This document shows, piece after piece, positions 16,182 to 24,504 of a DNA stretch of 27,671 nt. The translations under genes were made by a program, and so were the position numbers. Positions within the stretch are counted from its first letter, which is position 1, and each line of letters begins with the position of its first letter. The notes beneath the pieces were generated by a model that worked only from the letters and a program-made list of their open reading frames with translations, did no database searches and was not told where the DNA came from. Source of the stretch: UBA6197 sp047638075 (GTDB lineage Bacteria; Pseudomonadota; Alphaproteobacteria; Rhodobacterales; Rhodobacteraceae); assembly GCF_047638075.1 (NCBI RefSeq), contig NZ_JBLJBV010000081.1:1-27671 (forward strand). The letters run 5' to 3'.

Positions 16182-16982
16182 TCAATCGTGCAAAAGTGCC
16201 AATACCTCCTTGTGCAGATCATGCGTGGCCGCCGAAAGGATCGGGCCTTCATAACTCAGGCCCGGCACCTGCCCCGCCCAATCGGTCAGAATGCCGCCGG
16301 CCTCGGTCACTACGGGGCGCAGGGCCATGATGTCGTAAGGCTTCAGATCGTAATCAACGACGACATCGACATGGCCTGCGGCCAACAGGGCATGCGGATA
16401 ACAGTCATAGCAAAACCGTCTTGTCTGCCCGGCGCATAGCAATCGCGACAGGACCGCAGGCTGCGTGGCGTGGATTTTGTCGCCCTCATTTATATAGAGT
16501 GTAGCCTGATCCAGCTTCCGGGTTTGCGATACGCTGATCGGGGTGCCGTTACAGGTGGCCCCCTGCCCTTTCACCCCCGCGTATACCTCATTCAGCATCG
16601 GAAGGCTGATAACCCCGATTTGCGGCTCTCCATCCGTCAGATGCGCCAGTAAAAAGCCAAACAGCGGAAACCCGGAAATGAACGAACGCGTCCCATCAAT
16701 GGGATCAATCACCCAGCAATGTGTCTTGCCGGTAAAGTTCGCGCCGTATTCCTCGCCCAGAATGCCATGATCGGGGTATCGCTGCGCTATCCATTCGCGC
16801 ACGAGGCATTCTATCGCCTGATCGGCCTGTGTCACCGGGCTTGCATCCGCTTTGAAGCTTACCCCCAGATCGCTTCGAAAATACCCCCGCGCTGCCTCGG
16901 CCGCGAGGTCCGCCAGTGCCAGACAATCCGCGAGCAAGCGCTGAATTTGGATCTTTCCTTCCGGGTTTTTCGAAATTTCCAA
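16182..16982 (-). CDS. Inositol-monophosphatase-family phosphatase
   Basis: This 266-residue member of the Mg2+-dependent IMPase superfamily hydrolyses small phosphate monoesters (inositol phosphate, histidinol phosphate or similar). Metal-ligand motifs are present: GEEYG (E77-E78), WVIDPIDGTRSF (D93, D96) and LKPYDIMALRPVVTEAGG (D217). FKADASPVTQADQAIE at 43-58 is the other signature block. The start is TTG at 16982, preceded by AAGGGAGTAAG; no in-frame ATG fits. It follows the FAD-GcvT gene by 61 bases in the same direction. Within this cluster a substrate such as an imported phospho-amino-alcohol is plausible. HisN-type histidinol phosphatase is the main alternative, but no his genes are near. 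Confidence 0.9.
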   Translation of the reverse strand: MEISKNPEGKIQIQRLLADCLALADLAAEAARGYFRSDLGVSFKADASPVTQADQAIECLVREWIAQRYPDHGILGEEYGANFTGKTHCWVIDPIDGTRSFISGFPLFGFLLAHLTDGEPQIGVISLPMLNEVYAGVKGQGATCNGTPISVSQTRKLDQATLYINEGDKIHATQPAVLSRLLCAGQTRRFCYDCYPHALLAAGHVDVVVDYDLKPYDIMALRPVVTEAGGILTDWAGQVPGLSYEGPILSAATHDLHKEVLALLHD

Positions 16983-17043
16983 AAAACTTACTCCCTTAAC
17001 ACGCGCGTTTGGCCCCGGCTGTCTGTTTGGTCAGGCGCCCACA

Positions 17044-19491
17044 TCAGCCCTTTACCCGTGTCATGTGCGGATCATAAAGCGGGTCCATATGCACTTTGCA
17101 CGGAACCCGCTCGGTCGCGACTTCCAGTTCATATTGACCTGCCTCGATATAGGCGCGATCTACCCCGCCCGAATGGCGGATATAACCATAGCCGATGGAT
17201 TTTCCGATCGTGTAGCCATAGCCACCGCTGCTTAACCAACCGGCCCGTGTCCCGTTACGGTAGATCGTTTCTCGTCCAAGCAATATGACAGCGGGGTCCA
17301 CCGTAAAGCCTGCCAACATCTTCTGGACGCCGTTGTCCTTGGCCGCTTGCGCCGCTGCACGGCCCTTGAATTCAACTGCCTTGCGTAATTTTACCGCCCA
17401 GCCCAACCCGGATTCAAAGGGCGAATAGTCCGGCCCGATGTCGGCGCCCCATGCACGGTAGCCTTTTTCCAGCCGTAGCGACTCGATCGCGCGATAGCCG
17501 GCATCAACCAGCCCATGGGCCTTGCCCGCCTGCATCAGCGCGGCGTAAACGGTCGTGGCGAATTCGACCGGCAGGTGCAGCTCCCACCCCAATTCACCAA
17601 CATAGGTCACGCGCAACGCCAGAACCGGGCAGCCGGCAATCCCAATGATTTGCAGCGTGCCAAACGGGAAAGCCGCGTTCGAGACATCGCTACGGGTCAC
17701 CGCTTCCAGGATGGCGCGCGCCTTTGGCCCCATCAACGACAGAACGGCTTTCGATGAGGTCACATCGAAAAGCTGACAATTCATGCCCGAGGGAATGTTG
17801 CGGCCTATCCAGTCAAGATCATGTGTGGCAAAGCCCGTACCCGTCACGATGTAGTATTCGTTTTGCGCAACACGGCCGACCGTCAGATCGCATTCAATGC
17901 CGCCATGATCATTCAACATCTGCGTATAGATCAGCGAACCGGCCGGCCTGTCGACATCATTCGCGGCAATCCAGCCCAGGGCTGCCGCCGCATCCGGCCC
18001 CTTCAGCACGAATTTGGCAAAAGAGCTTTGATCAAACAAAACCGCACTTTCCCGCGCGGCGCGGTGTTCGCGGCCGACGGCATCGAACCAGTTTTGACGG
18101 CCGAAACTGTAGTCATCTTCCGGGGTTTCTTTCAACGCGCGGTCCGCAAACCAGTTTGGCCGTTCCCATCCCAGCTTTTCGCCAAAACAGGCGCCTTGCT
18201 CTTTCAGATGGGCATATAGCGGTGATTTGCGGCAGGGACGGCCTGACGTGTTCTCTTCATACGGCCAGCCCATGGTGTAATGCTTGGCATAGGCCTCGAT
18301 CGTGCGGGTGCGGACCCAGTCGGTATCAAAATGGGGTGCGCCAAAGCGCCGAATATCCGCCGACCAAAGATCAAAAGGCGGCTCGCCCTTGTGGGCCCAT
18401 TCCGCCAGCGCCATGCCTGCACCCCCGCCCGCAGCGATGCCAAATGCGTTGAAACCCGCACCGACAAAGAAATTCCTCAGCTCTGGCGCCTCGCCAATGA
18501 TAAAATTCCCATCCGGCGTAAAGCTTTCGGGTCCGTTGGTCAGCGTTTTGATGCCCGCATTTTCCAGCGCGGGTACCCGTTCCAACGCCAGTTTCATCAG
18601 CTGCTCAAAATGGTCGAAATTGCTATCGAGAAGGGAATAATGAAACCCTTTCGGAATTCCGTTTCGCGCCCAGGGGATCGGATCGGGTTCATAACCGCCC
18701 ATTACCAGACCGCCGACCTCTTCCTTGTAATAGGTCAGCCGGTCGGGGTCGCGCAAAGTTGGAAGGCTGGATGTGACCCCCTTGATGGGCTCGGTCACCA
18801 TATATTGATGTTCCATCGAAACCAGCGGCACATTCACGCCAAAGCGGGCCGCAAAATCGCGGGTCCATTGACCGGCGCAACAGATCACGCGCTCACATTC
18901 GATTCGGCCCCGATCCGTTACCACGGCGCGGATGCGGCCATTTTCGATTTCGATATCCGTCACCTTGGTATCTTCAAAGAGGCGCGCGCCAGCCATACGC
19001 GCGCCCTTGGCCAGGGCTTGGGTAATATCGGCGGGGTTTGCCTGACCATCGGTCGGCATATAGGCCGCACCGATCACATCATCGACATTCATCAGGGGCC
19101 AAAGGTCCCTTGCCTCATTCGGCGTCAAAAGATCCATCTGCAACCCGAAACTGCGCGCCGTCGTGGCCTGGCGTTTGACCTCGATCCAGCGCTGCGCGTT
19201 ACACGCCAGCCGCAGGCCGCCGTTCATTTTCCAGCCGGTGCCAAGCCCGGTTTCGGCCTCGATCCGGTTGTAAAGGTCAACAGAATATCCAAGCAATTGA
19301 GTGATGTTGGCGTTTGATCGCAGTTGCCCCACCAACCCCGCCGCGTGAAATGTCGTCCCCGAGGTCAGTTTCTTGCGCTCCAGCAGAACGGTATCGGTCC
19401 AACCCAGTTTGGCAAGATGATAGGCGGTCGAGCAGCCGACAATACCCCCTCCGATGATCACAGCCTTGGCGGTTGTAGGCAATTCAATCAT
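17044..19491 (-). CDS. FAD-dependent oxidoreductase fused to GcvT domain (dimethylglycine/sarcosine dehydrogenase family)
   Basis: The 815-residue protein has an N-terminal DAO-type FAD domain (AVIIGGGIVGCSTAYHLA at 10-27) and a C-terminal aminomethyltransferase (GcvT) domain from about 430. H49 in SGTTFHAAGL occupies the site where related dehydrogenases attach FAD covalently to histidine. GcvT blocks are YVGELGWELHLPVE, GYRAIESLRLEKGYRAWGADIG and the C-terminal GGYGYTIGKSIGYGYI. Such enzymes oxidise N-methyl groups of glycine derivatives and pass the one-carbon unit to tetrahydrofolate, giving methylene-THF. The ATG overlaps the kinase stop by four bases and has GGAG eight bases upstream. 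The substrate here is unknown; N-methylated amino acids are the family norm. Confidence 0.92.
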   Translation of the reverse strand: MIELPTTAKAVIIGGGIVGCSTAYHLAKLGWTDTVLLERKKLTSGTTFHAAGLVGQLRSNANITQLLGYSVDLYNRIEAETGLGTGWKMNGGLRLACNAQRWIEVKRQATTARSFGLQMDLLTPNEARDLWPLMNVDDVIGAAYMPTDGQANPADITQALAKGARMAGARLFEDTKVTDIEIENGRIRAVVTDRGRIECERVICCAGQWTRDFAARFGVNVPLVSMEHQYMVTEPIKGVTSSLPTLRDPDRLTYYKEEVGGLVMGGYEPDPIPWARNGIPKGFHYSLLDSNFDHFEQLMKLALERVPALENAGIKTLTNGPESFTPDGNFIIGEAPELRNFFVGAGFNAFGIAAGGGAGMALAEWAHKGEPPFDLWSADIRRFGAPHFDTDWVRTRTIEAYAKHYTMGWPYEENTSGRPCRKSPLYAHLKEQGACFGEKLGWERPNWFADRALKETPEDDYSFGRQNWFDAVGREHRAARESAVLFDQSSFAKFVLKGPDAAAALGWIAANDVDRPAGSLIYTQMLNDHGGIECDLTVGRVAQNEYYIVTGTGFATHDLDWIGRNIPSGMNCQLFDVTSSKAVLSLMGPKARAILEAVTRSDVSNAAFPFGTLQIIGIAGCPVLALRVTYVGELGWELHLPVEFATTVYAALMQAGKAHGLVDAGYRAIESLRLEKGYRAWGADIGPDYSPFESGLGWAVKLRKAVEFKGRAAAQAAKDNGVQKMLAGFTVDPAVILLGRETIYRNGTRAGWLSSGGYGYTIGKSIGYGYIRHSGGVDRAYIEAGQYELEVATERVPCKVHMDPLYDPHMTRVKG

Positions 19492-20384
19492 AAGGCTGCT
19501 CCGTAGGTTTTTTGGAATTCGCGGTGTGCATCGCGAAATCGGGCAAGGTTTTCGGCGCTATATTTGCGGTAGTCGAAATCCAGCTTTGACGTGATCTCAG
19601 AAACCATGCTCCACATGGTTTTACGCAACAGCGATGCGCATTTCATCGCGGCATGGCGGCGGCTCAGGTCTTCTGTCAGTGGCGCCTCAAAATACTGCTC
19701 CAGCATTTGCTGCTCCATCCGGCCCGATAGCGCGTTGTTTGAGGAAAGCCCCCCCAGATCGAATAGCGGCGTATTGAAACCCGCATAGTCATAGTCGATC
19801 AGCCAAAGCCGTTTTCCGTCATCCAGCAGGTTGGCCGCCAACAGGTCATTGTGCCCAAAGACAATATCAAAGGGCCCTGACGCCGCTTCCAGCGTATTGC
19901 TGATCGCAACCAGATCGCGCACCACTGTTTTATGGCGGCTTTCACGTTCATCCAGCGTGGCGCCATAGTCACGAATGACGTGAAACACCCAAAAAATCAG
20001 CGCGGGCCCCCGCAGATGCCGGGGAACCTCGCGGTGGCATCTTTTGACCAAATCCACAATCCGGGGCAGCATGCCGGGTTGGCGCACATCCTCTGGCGTC
20101 AGGGTATGGCCGTCGACGAAATCAAGCACGGTGATCATGGGTTCACTATACTTGACTGCTGGCGACACCCCGGCCGCAGAAGCCGCCTGAAGGGCGCTTA
20201 ACTCATTAAAGCGCATAACGTGATGTTCGGGGATATCCTCGCCCACCCTTACCGCGTACCGGTCCTGATCATCCTCGGCAAGATAGTTGATATTCGTGAT
20301 CCCCCCGGTCAGCGGGGTAAGGGAAACCTGCCCGTTCCAACAGGGTAGCGCCTTGATCCGGTGAATTATATTGCCGCTATCCAA
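19488..20384 (-). CDS. Choline/ethanolamine-kinase-like phosphotransferase
   Basis: The 298-residue protein belongs to the choline kinase/aminoglycoside phosphotransferase superfamily. Visible motifs are the glycine-rich loop LTGGITNINY (25-34), the Brenner motif FGHNDLLAANLL (176-187, catalytic D180) and the metal-binding LWLIDYDYAGFNTPLFDLGG (193-212). The DYDYAG...P.FDL form is that of choline/ethanolamine kinases rather than antibiotic kinases. It would transfer phosphate from ATP to an amino-alcohol in the cytoplasm. The start is TTG at 20384, five bases after GGGAGAGG; no in-frame ATG is near. It is the first gene of the cluster, has a recognisable promoter at 20445-20473, and overlaps the next gene by four bases. 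Confidence 0.9.
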   Translation of the reverse strand: MDSGNIIHRIKALPCWNGQVSLTPLTGGITNINYLAEDDQDRYAVRVGEDIPEHHVMRFNELSALQAASAAGVSPAVKYSEPMITVLDFVDGHTLTPEDVRQPGMLPRIVDLVKRCHREVPRHLRGPALIFWVFHVIRDYGATLDERESRHKTVVRDLVAISNTLEAASGPFDIVFGHNDLLAANLLDDGKRLWLIDYDYAGFNTPLFDLGGLSSNNALSGRMEQQMLEQYFEAPLTEDLSRRHAAMKCASLLRKTMWSMVSEITSKLDFDYRKYSAENLARFRDAHREFQKTYGAAL

Positions 20385-20444
20385 GATGCCTCTCCCGTGG
20401 CAAAGTGAATGTTTTTTCCAAATTTCAAAGGTATCCCTTCTTAA

Positions 20445-20473
20445 AACCTACGTTAAGCCACATAATCCGTCAA
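20445..20473 (-). promoter_or_regulatory. Sigma70-like promoter of the kinase-dehydrogenase cluster
   Basis: On the minus strand, TTGACG (20473-20468) and TAGGTT (20450-20445) are separated by 17 bases, a good -35 and a weak -10. Transcription would start some 50 bases before the kinase TTG. The weak -10 suggests the need for activation or tight control. Confidence 0.5.
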
Positions 20474-20492
20474 CAAAAACACACTTTGCAAC

Positions 20493-20513
20493 AGATAGCT
20501 TGTGACGCTATCT
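20493..20513. promoter_or_regulatory. Candidate DeoR-type operator AGATAGC-N7-GCTATCT
   Basis: This perfect 7-bp inverted repeat has a seven-base spacer (TTGTGAC). It sits in the 195-base region between the divergent kinase and DeoR genes, about 20 bases upstream of the -35 of the kinase promoter and 67 bases before the DeoR ATG. Position and symmetry fit an operator shared by both directions. Binding by the adjacent regulator is inferred. Confidence 0.5.
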
Positions 20514-20579
20514 TTCTTGGTTGCGCTTTCAGGGTTTATCTTTCAGTCCAATCGATGTGGGCGCATCCAAAGAGGCAGC

Positions 20580-21356
20580 ATGCAAAAGATCGCCAAGACA
20601 ACGAACCAGCGCGAAGAAGAGATTTTGCGTGAGATCGGCAAGGCCGGCGGATCATGCCGGGTCAATTACCTGGCCAAACGGCTGCGGGTTTCCAGCGAAA
20701 CAATTCGCCGCAACATCCGTTCCCTCGAAGACAATGGCGTGGTGCGCAAGGTGCATGGCGGGGTCCATCTGCTGGACCACTTGAACGAGCTTCCGTTTCA
20801 AAATCGGATGGATACCCAATCCGACATCAAACAAAGCCTTGCCCGGCTGGCCGCCGGAACGATCAACAATGGGGATTCGGTGTTTCTGGATGTCGGGTCG
20901 ACCACCGCCTACGTCGCAATGGCACTGCGGGATCACAAGGATCTGCTGATCGTTACCAACTCCATCTTTGTCGCGCAGACGCTGGCCACGCGTAACAACA
21001 ACCGTGTCTTTCTGGCCGGAGGCGAGTTGCGCCCCCATGACGGCGGTGCCTTTGGCGCCGAGGCTTTGGAACTGGTGGGCCGGTTCAACGTCCAGTTTGC
21101 GGTGTTTTCAATTGGCGCCATCAATGCCAGCATGGGGTTCATGCTGCACGACTTTGAAGAAGCCAATATCGCGAGGATTGCCGCGCGTAACGCGCAGGTC
21201 CGCATCGTTGTGACGGTTAGCGACAAATTCGGAAAACGCGCCCCGGTGGTGCTGGATCATGCCAACATGATCGACATCGTGATAACGGATAGCGAGCCAC
21301 CGCAAGAGATCAGAAAGATGCTGGACCTTCACGGAATTGACCTGATCCTGCCGTGA
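20580..21356 (+). CDS. DeoR-family transcriptional regulator
   Basis: The 258-residue protein has an N-terminal DeoR helix-turn-helix (QREEEILREIGKAGGSCRVNYLAKRLRVSSETIRRNI, then GVVRKVHGGVHLL) and a C-terminal DeoR sensor domain. The sensor has FLDVGSTTAYVA at about 102-113, IVTNS at about 124-128 and FLAGGELRPHDGGAFG at about 144-159. Sensors of this family usually bind phosphorylated metabolites. ATG at 20580 is preceded by AAAGAGGC; a longer upstream frame is not supported by homology. It is divergent from the kinase-dehydrogenase-phosphatase-transporter cluster and is its likely regulator. The effector could be the kinase product or another phospho-intermediate. Confidence 0.92.
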   Translation: MQKIAKTTNQREEEILREIGKAGGSCRVNYLAKRLRVSSETIRRNIRSLEDNGVVRKVHGGVHLLDHLNELPFQNRMDTQSDIKQSLARLAAGTINNGDSVFLDVGSTTAYVAMALRDHKDLLIVTNSIFVAQTLATRNNNRVFLAGGELRPHDGGAFGAEALELVGRFNVQFAVFSIGAINASMGFMLHDFEEANIARIAARNAQVRIVVTVSDKFGKRAPVVLDHANMIDIVITDSEPPQEIRKMLDLHGIDLILP

Positions 21357-21388
21357 CCCGAGGTTCCTTTCTGGCCGGCCCGATCCGC

Positions 21389-21409
21389 CCTGAAACAGGC
21401 TCAGGTTTT
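21389..21409 (+). terminator. Weak hairpin with T-run after deoR
   Basis: CCTGA-AACAGGC-TCAGG is followed by TTTT. The stem has only five pairs, and it overlaps the stop codon of the convergent GntR gene, so it is a marginal terminator call. Confidence 0.3.
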
Positions 21410-22033
21410 GGTCACTGCACCGGCGTCCAGTTTTAGCCGCGTCTCGAACGCCCGGGATATATGCGTGCGCAGCGTTGCCTGCGCCGCTTCTGCGTTGCCA
21501 TCCTTGATCGCATCGACAATCGCCTGATGTTCAGCCAAGGCGGTTTCGCCCCGGCCCTCGACCGACAATGATGTTGTCGCCAACAGCGCCATCGACCGGT
21601 GCACCAGATCAAGTTGCTGCACCAGATACCGGTTGTGCGAGGCTAGATGAATCTGTTTGTGAAAACGCCGGTTCGCGCGGCTAAGCGCCTCGGGGTCTTG
21701 CATATAGCTGCGGTCTTCGCTGACCATATCGTCCAGCACGCGGATTTCTTCGGGGGTGGCGTGTTTGGCGGCAAGGCGGGCGGCCAGCGCCTCCAGTTCC
21801 GCACGCACGACATAAAGCTCGGCCAACTGGTTATGATCCAGCGAGGCCACGATAAGGCTGCGCCCGTCGCGCGCCAGCATGGATTGCGTTTCCAGCCGTT
21901 GCAACGCCTCTCGCACCGGTGTGCGCGATACGCCGAGCCGCTCGGCCAGTTCAGACTCGACCAGCCGATCACCGGGCCGATAGATCCCCTCATCAATCGC
22001 CTCAAGGATCAGCGTATAGGCATCTTTCTGCAT
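21401..22033 (-). CDS. GntR-family regulator, FadR/FCD subgroup
   Basis: The 210-residue regulator has a GntR winged helix (residues about 5-62: ILEAIDEGIYRPGDRLVESELAERLGVSRTPVREALQRLE) and an FCD effector domain (about 70-200) of helices. Candidate metal or ligand residues lie in NRRFHKQIHLASHN, EHQAIVDAI and LRTHISRAFE. Members respond to small organic acids. ATG at 22033 follows AAAGGG; the upstream extension is not conserved. It lies convergent to the DeoR gene and divergent from the HAD gene across 119 bases. No catabolic operon adjoins it, so its target is unclear. Confidence 0.9.
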   Translation of the reverse strand: MQKDAYTLILEAIDEGIYRPGDRLVESELAERLGVSRTPVREALQRLETQSMLARDGRSLIVASLDHNQLAELYVVRAELEALAARLAAKHATPEEIRVLDDMVSEDRSYMQDPEALSRANRRFHKQIHLASHNRYLVQQLDLVHRSMALLATTSLSVEGRGETALAEHQAIVDAIKDGNAEAAQATLRTHISRAFETRLKLDAGAVTKT

Positions 22034-22152
22034 CAAAGCCCTTTCAAACTGCGGGCGCGACACTAAGCCCGTGCGCCCCCAAAGGGCAAGCCAAAAGCCC
22101 ACCGAAAACGCATCACCTTGCCGCCGTCGGGCAGCGGCGCTATCTTGTCGCC

Positions 22153-22800
22153 ATGGCCGTAGAACACTTTTCTCATGTCACCGACTGGGTCTTTGACCTC
22201 GACAACACGCTTTACCCCCCCGAAGCGCGGCTGTTCGATCAGATCGAGGTCCGGATGACCGCATTCGTGATGCAGACGCTGGGCGTTGACCGTGATCACG
22301 CCAACCATCTGCGCCATCATTACTGGGCGCTTTACGGCACCACGCTTGCCGGGCTGATGCATGAACATGACGTCGACCCCGGCCCCTATCTGATTGATGT
22401 TCATGATATTTCCCTGTCGCACCTGACCAAGGATCCCGCCCTGCGGCAAGGTATTTCAGCCCTTCTGGGTCAAAAGATCGTCTACACCAACGGCTCCGCC
22501 CCCTATGCAGAACGGGTGTTGGAGGCACGCGGTCTTACCGGCCTTTTTGACGGCGTTTACGGGGTTGAACACGCCGCCTTTCGCCCCAAACCCGAACGCG
22601 CCGCTTTTGAGGCGATTTTTGCCCGCGCCGGAATCACCGCTGGCCGCGCCGCGATGTTTGAGGATGATCCGCGCAATCTGGCAGCCCCTCACGCCATGGG
22701 AATGCGCACCGTGCATGTCGCCCCGACCCCCGCACCCGCGGCCCATATTGAACACCACACCAGCGATCTGGCGGCCTTCTTGCATAAATTGAGGGGCTGA
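22153..22800 (+). CDS. HAD-superfamily hydrolase, SSM1-like pyrimidine 5'-nucleotidase
   Basis: The 215-residue HAD phosphatase has the nucleophile motif FDLDNTLYPP (D15, D17), motif II in YTNGSAPYAERVLEARGL, the lysine motif RPKPERAAFEAI and the acidic motif FEDDPRNLAAPHAMG. The DNTLYP form is that of the pyrimidine 5'-nucleotidase (SSM1/PHM8) subfamily, which dephosphorylates UMP/CMP-like nucleotides. I start at ATG 22153; a longer frame reaching back over the GntR gene is antisense overlap. The gene stands alone in the plus direction, with a 100-base gap before the next one. Confidence 0.92.
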   Translation: MAVEHFSHVTDWVFDLDNTLYPPEARLFDQIEVRMTAFVMQTLGVDRDHANHLRHHYWALYGTTLAGLMHEHDVDPGPYLIDVHDISLSHLTKDPALRQGISALLGQKIVYTNGSAPYAERVLEARGLTGLFDGVYGVEHAAFRPKPERAAFEAIFARAGITAGRAAMFEDDPRNLAAPHAMGMRTVHVAPTPAPAAHIEHHTSDLAAFLHKLRG

Positions 22801-22900
22801 GAAAATATGCCGCACTGCGACAATTCGCCACTATCGAGACGCAACGCCGCCCAGTATCACCGCCCGGCTATCGGGCAGATAGCGAACCGGAGACATTGAA

Positions 22901-23113
22901 ATGACCATTACCAGCACCAAGGGCAACGCGGCCTCGCACGCCTCGCCTGATACCACCAAAGGCACTCGTTTCATGTTCATTCTGGCGCTGGCGATCGTTC
23001 TGGTCGTTGCGGGCGCCACGCTCGTTTTTGGTCTTGTCGGATTGATCCTGTCTGGCGTGATCGCAACGGCGGTCTGCATGGGGTTGCTCGTTTTGATGAC
23101 CGCAGGCGGCTGA
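22901..23113 (+). CDS. Small two-helix membrane protein, unknown function
   Basis: The 70-residue protein has a polar N-terminus of about 22 residues (MTITSTKGNAASHASPDTTK) and two hydrophobic segments, about 25-45 and 48-68, rich in Val, Leu, Gly and Ala. The ATG follows GGAGA by nine bases, a good ribosome site, which supports a real gene. It lies between the HAD and UbiH-type genes on the same strand, with gaps of 100 and 65 bases, so co-transcription is possible. I do not recognise a family. Confidence 0.7.
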   Translation: MTITSTKGNAASHASPDTTKGTRFMFILALAIVLVVAGATLVFGLVGLILSGVIATAVCMGLLVLMTAGG

Positions 23114-23178
23114 CCCGCCGCGCGGTCTTGGACATGCGGTCTGCGGCACGTTAGAGAGCCCGTTGAAGGAGAGCCGTC

Positions 23179-24405
23179 ATGACAACCAAAGCCCCGTCCG
23201 ATAGCCTGAACCGTGAACCGATTGATGTGCTTATTTCCGGCGGCGGTGTTGCCGGGTTGACCGCGGCTGCAGCCTTTGGCACGGCGGGTTTTAGCGTGAT
23301 CTGCGTGGATCCGGCCCCCCCTGTCACCGCTGAATCCGACGCCGGGGCTGATATGCGAACCACGGCGCTCTTGCGCCCGTCGATTTCCGTCCTGCGGGCG
23401 GCAGGTCTTTGGGAAAGGCTGGCCCCCTATGCGGCACCTTTGCAGATCATGCGCATCATAGATGCCGGCGGCGCCGAACCTGTGGCGCGGTTGACGCGTG
23501 ACTTTGACGCGCGTGACATCTCTGACGAGCCGTTTGGCTGGAACCTTCCCAATTGGCTGCTGCGGCGCGAATTGCTGGCACGTTTAGCCGATTTGCCCAA
23601 TGTCAGCTTCCGCCCGGGCGTGGCCAGCCGCAACGTCGTGACGCGCGAGGCGGGGGCCGTGGTGACGCTTTCGGATGCAACACAGGTCACTGCGCGGCTG
23701 CTGATCGGTGCTGACGGGCGCAATTCTTCGGTGCGCGAAGCGCTGGGGATTGGTGTTCGTGCCACACGCTACGGCCAAAAGGCGTTGGCCTTTGCTGTCA
23801 CGCATCCGATCGCGCACAACAACGTCTCAACCGAAATCCACCGTGCCGGTGGACCTTTTACGCTGGTGCCTTTGCCTGACCGCGACGGCATCCCCTCTTC
23901 TGCGGTCATCTGGATGGAACGCGGCGCCGAGGCCGAACGGCTTGCCGCCCTGCCCACCGCCGCATTTGAGGCGGCGATGTTTGAACGCTCGACAGGCATC
24001 CTGGGGCCGCTGACACTGGCCACACGCCGCTCGGTCTGGCCCATGATGTGCCAGATTGCCGACCGCTTCATCGGCCAGCGCAGCGCCCTGATGGCCGAGG
24101 CCGCACATGTGATTCCACCGATCGGGGCGCAGGGTCTGAACATGAGCATTGCTGATCTTGGCTGTTTGCTGGATCTGGCGCAAAAAACCCCCGGCGATCT
24201 TGGCAGCGGCGACATGCTGGCACACTATCAGCGCCGCCGTTGGCCGGAAGTCAAAGCCAGAGTGACCGGGATTGACCTGTTGAACCGCGCCTCGATGGTG
24301 TCGGCGCGGCCCCTACGCGATATGCGTGCAGGGGTGCTGGGCGCTCTCTATTCGTTAGGGCCGGTGCGCCGGGGTCTTATGAAAGCGGGCCTGGGCGCGC
24401 GCTGA
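23179..24405 (+). CDS. UbiH/UbiF/COQ6-family FAD-dependent hydroxylase
   Basis: The 408-residue flavoprotein monooxygenase has the Rossmann motif VLISGGGVAGLTAAAAFG (about 17-34), the middle motif IGADGRNSSVREALG (about 175-189) and the second FAD motif AEAAHVIPPIGAQGLNMSIADL (about 311-332). This arrangement is typical of aromatic-ring hydroxylases of ubiquinone biosynthesis in alphaproteobacteria, with A-Q-G in place of G-Q-G. It likely introduces a hydroxyl group during ubiquinone synthesis using O2 and NAD(P)H. ATG at 23179 follows GAAGGAGAG, a strong ribosome site. Which ring position it acts on cannot be told from sequence. Confidence 0.9.
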   Translation: MTTKAPSDSLNREPIDVLISGGGVAGLTAAAAFGTAGFSVICVDPAPPVTAESDAGADMRTTALLRPSISVLRAAGLWERLAPYAAPLQIMRIIDAGGAEPVARLTRDFDARDISDEPFGWNLPNWLLRRELLARLADLPNVSFRPGVASRNVVTREAGAVVTLSDATQVTARLLIGADGRNSSVREALGIGVRATRYGQKALAFAVTHPIAHNNVSTEIHRAGGPFTLVPLPDRDGIPSSAVIWMERGAEAERLAALPTAAFEAAMFERSTGILGPLTLATRRSVWPMMCQIADRFIGQRSALMAEAAHVIPPIGAQGLNMSIADLGCLLDLAQKTPGDLGSGDMLAHYQRRRWPEVKARVTGIDLLNRASMVSARPLRDMRAGVLGALYSLGPVRRGLMKAGLGAR

Positions 24406-24504
24406 ACCCCAGAGGGGATCTGGCGTAAAAATCAATTTCTTTAGCAATATCTTTACCTGGATGGGGCAACGTCAGCAGGAACGTATCAAGAATGGTATTT
24501 GATC

